Assembly (NCBI GenBank): GCA_039680175.1
Contig: JBDKTO010000056.1
Span: 1-34,483, forward strand
Source: Veillonellales bacterium
Lineage (GTDB): Bacteria; Bacillota; Negativicutes; JAAYSF01
Reading direction: 5' to 3'
DNA: 34,483 bases
In this document: positions 32,942-34,483 of the stretch, one piece after another
Layout of the letters: each line of letters begins with the position of its first letter
Numbering within the stretch: the first letter of the stretch is position 1
The notes under the pieces: generated by a model
Databases searched by the model: none
What the model was told of the DNA's origin: nothing
What the model saw: only the letters and a program-made list of their open reading frames with translations
Position numbers and translations under genes: made by a program

Positions 32942-34243
32942 TTATTTCAGGCTGATTGCTTCGCCGTTTAATATCTTTTTCATATTCTTCATCGGGCACA
33001 TCTTACCGCACATGGTACAGGTATCTTCGCATTCCGGCTTCGATTCCGCCCGGTAGCGTCCGGCTTTTTCCGGATCAATGGACAGTTCAATCATCCGGGG
33101 AAAATTGCTGTCGGTTCTGGCGGCGCTCATTGCGTTGTCCCAGTCCCGTGCGCCGGGTATTCCTTTGGCAATATCGGCCGCATGCGCCGCGATCCGGGCG
33201 GCAATAATCCCCTCCTTCATATCATCCAGGTTGGGCAGCCGCAAATGTTCGGCTGGCGTCACATAACAAAGAAAATCGGCGCCGCTGGCAGCGGCGATGG
33301 CACCGCCGATAGCGCTGGTAATATGGTCGTAACCGGGAGCAATATCCGTCACCAATGGCCCCAGCACATAGAACGGCGCTCCATGGCACAATTTCTTTTC
33401 CAGCATCATATTGGCGGCAATTTCATTCAAAGCCATATGTCCGGGGCCTTCGATCATAACCTGGACATTTCTGGCCCAGGCCCGTTTGGTCAATTCGCCC
33501 AATGTAATTAACTCTTCAATCTGAGCCGCATCGGTAGAATCCTGGGTCGATCCGGGACGACAGGCATCCCCCAGGCTCAGGGTAATATCATATTCTTCGC
33601 AAATATCCAGCAGCCGATCATAATATTCGTAAAACGGGTTTTCCTTCTTATTCAGCTCCATCCAGGCAAACAGCAACGAACCGCCCCGGGAAACAATATT
33701 GGTCAGCCGTTTGTTTTTCTTCACCCGTTCGGCGGTATTCCGGTTCATGCCGCAGTGAATGGTCATAAAATCCACACCGTCTTCGGCATGACGTTCCACC
33801 ACTGAGAAAAACTCATCCACAGTAATCTCTTTCAAATCCTTATTCAGCATTCCGACCGCATCATACATCGGCACAGTGCCGATCATAGCCGATGAAAAAT
33901 CAACCAATTTCCGCCGAAACGATTGAGTTTGTCCGTAACAGCTTAAATCCATGATAGCCTCTGCCTTTAATTCAATTGCCTTCCTAACCTTCTCCATCTC
34001 GCCGTCAATATCGCAGCAGTCTTTCGACACTCCCAGATTCACATTGATTTTTGTCCGTAATCCCGCTCCTACACCTTCCGGATCCAGGCTGGTATGATTT
34101 TTATTGGCAGGAATGACCACTTTCCCCTCTGCCACTAAATTTCTTAGAACCGCTGCCTCCATGTTTTCTTTTTTGGCCACAGTCCGCATTTGGTCCGTAA
34201 TGATTCCCTTTTTGGCAGCATCCATTTGTGTGGTATAATTCAT
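32942..34243 (-). CDS. thiC: Phosphomethylpyrimidine synthase
   Basis: 433 residues, the short bacterial form. This radical-SAM enzyme turns aminoimidazole ribotide into the pyrimidine phosphate of thiamine. Blocks: [106 protein letters not shown] and CYVTPAEHL. The cluster motif at the C-terminus is CTMCGKMC (Cys-x2-Cys-x3-Cys), one residue shorter than the Cys-x2-Cys-x4-Cys of Escherichia coli. The ATG at 34243 follows AAAAAGGGGA; an upstream in-frame ATG at 34294 lies in the leader. It is controlled by a TPP riboswitch. Confidence 0.97.
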   Translation of the reverse strand: MNYTTQMDAAKKGIITDQMRTVAKKENMEAAVLRNLVAEGKVVIPANKNHTSLDPEGVGAGLRTKINVNLGVSKDCCDIDGEMEKVRKAIELKAEAIMDLSCYGQTQSFRRKLVDFSSAMIGTVPMYDAVGMLNKDLKEITVDEFFSVVERHAEDGVDFMTIHCGMNRNTAERVKKNKRLTNIVSRGGSLLFAWMELNKKENPFYEYYDRLLDICEEYDITLSLGDACRPGSTQDSTDAAQIEELITLGELTKRAWARNVQVMIEGPGHMALNEIAANMMLEKKLCHGAPFYVLGPLVTDIAPGYDHITSAIGGAIAAASGADFLCYVTPAEHLRLPNLDDMKEGIIAARIAAHAADIAKGIPGARDWDNAMSAARTDSNFPRMIELSIDPEKAGRYRAESKPECEDTCTMCGKMCPMKNMKKILNGEAISLK

Positions 34244-34301
34244 TCTGTTTTCCCCTTTTTCATTTTTTATAAAACTCACAGCCAATTCGTCCAATCATAC
34301 A

Positions 34302-34328
34302 AAAAAGCTTACCAACGGTAAGCTTTTT
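34302..34328 (-). terminator. Riboswitch-controlled terminator in the thiC leader
   Basis: AAAAAGCTTACC (34302-34313) and GGTAAGCTTTTT (34317-34328) form a perfect 12-pair stem ending in a T run on the minus strand. It lies between the TPP aptamer and the thiC start, so TPP binding probably stops transcription here. Confidence 0.88.
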
Positions 34329-34340
34329 CCTAACTCTGCA

Positions 34341-34420
34341 AAGCTTCCCTACGGTGGAATTACCCACATCAGGTGTAAGGGTTGGAATAAATCCTCTCAG
34401 CCATTAAGCGCCCCTAGCCA
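34341..34420 (-). promoter_or_regulatory. TPP riboswitch (THI element)
   Basis: The minus strand shows the THI-box order: TAGGGGCGC, GGCTGAGAG, ACCCTTACACCTGATGTGGG, TAATTCCACCGTAGGGAAGC. CTGAGA and ACCTGA-type segments bind the pyrimidine and pyrophosphate parts. It controls thiC. Confidence 0.97.
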
Positions 34421-34438
34421 ATCTTCTATTGTAAGAAT

Positions 34439-34467
34439 ATTGTACAACATTTTCCACAAGCTGTAAA
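34439..34467 (-). promoter_or_regulatory. Sigma-A promoter for thiC
   Basis: On the minus strand TTTACA (34462-34467), exactly 17 bases, TACAAT (34439-34444). It is located about 20 bases upstream of the TPP aptamer. Confidence 0.75.
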
Positions 34468-34483
34468 CAAAAATCGTATAGTC

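Noticed and set aside
32838-32999. 54-residue extension of the ABC exporter reading into thiC
   Set aside because: It passes through the thiC terminator and overlaps thiC codons.

Overview
The window looks like chromosome of an endospore-forming member of the Firmicutes, most likely the Negativicutes/Sporomusaceae. This is inferred from the gene mix and not from any search. It carries spoVAC, spoVAD, DUF1657, DUF421 and SPOCS (DUF3794) sporulation genes, clostridial-type lysine and TPP riboswitches, and 2-hydroxyacyl-CoA dehydratase/activase proteins. Alongside these are genes more usual in Gram-negatives (hrpB, sfsA, an SbmA/YddA-type ABC exporter, a TRAP transporter). No rRNA, tRNA, CRISPR array, insertion sequence or prophage was seen.

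Layout, left to right. 1-7.6 kb (all minus): the 5' end of a TRAP small permease gene, a ROK regulator, speE, gdhA, and a 984-residue protein joining receiver-like domains to a PEP/pyruvate-binding domain. 7.7-10.4 kb: azlCD, a branched-chain amino acid exporter, divergent from a MocR-type regulator. 10.4-14.1 kb: a lysine riboswitch with its own terminator in front of lysA, a PHP-family phosphatase and namZ, which appear to form one operon. 14.2-22.4 kb: mutY, a zinc-ribbon-like hypothetical protein, sfsA, a pyruvate-kinase-C-terminal-like protein, a Cys-rich SPOCS protein, hrpB and an MFS transporter.

22.4-31.1 kb is the most unusual part. spoVAC and spoVAD follow a good sigma-G-type promoter, and a DUF1657 gene follows them. 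Next come two copies of a two-gene module (DUF2229-like plus HgdB-like), separated by an opposite-strand gene for a [4Fe-4S] acyl-CoA dehydratase activase. A DUF421 membrane protein and a His/Asp-rich YmaF protein close the region. No spoVAE is present. I infer a spore-linked, ATP-driven iron-sulfur redox system; this is a hypothesis. 31.1-34.5 kb: an ABC exporter and thiC, the latter behind a sigma-A promoter, a TPP riboswitch and a terminator.

Most genes have clear Shine-Dalgarno sequences, and these were used to move several starts inward from the longest reading frame. The only gene-free stretches near or above 300 bases are 1495-1813 (operator candidate and terminator), 4255-4572 (AT-rich, promoter and terminator), 13822-14192 (lysine riboswitch) and 26315-26665 (repeats and hairpins).
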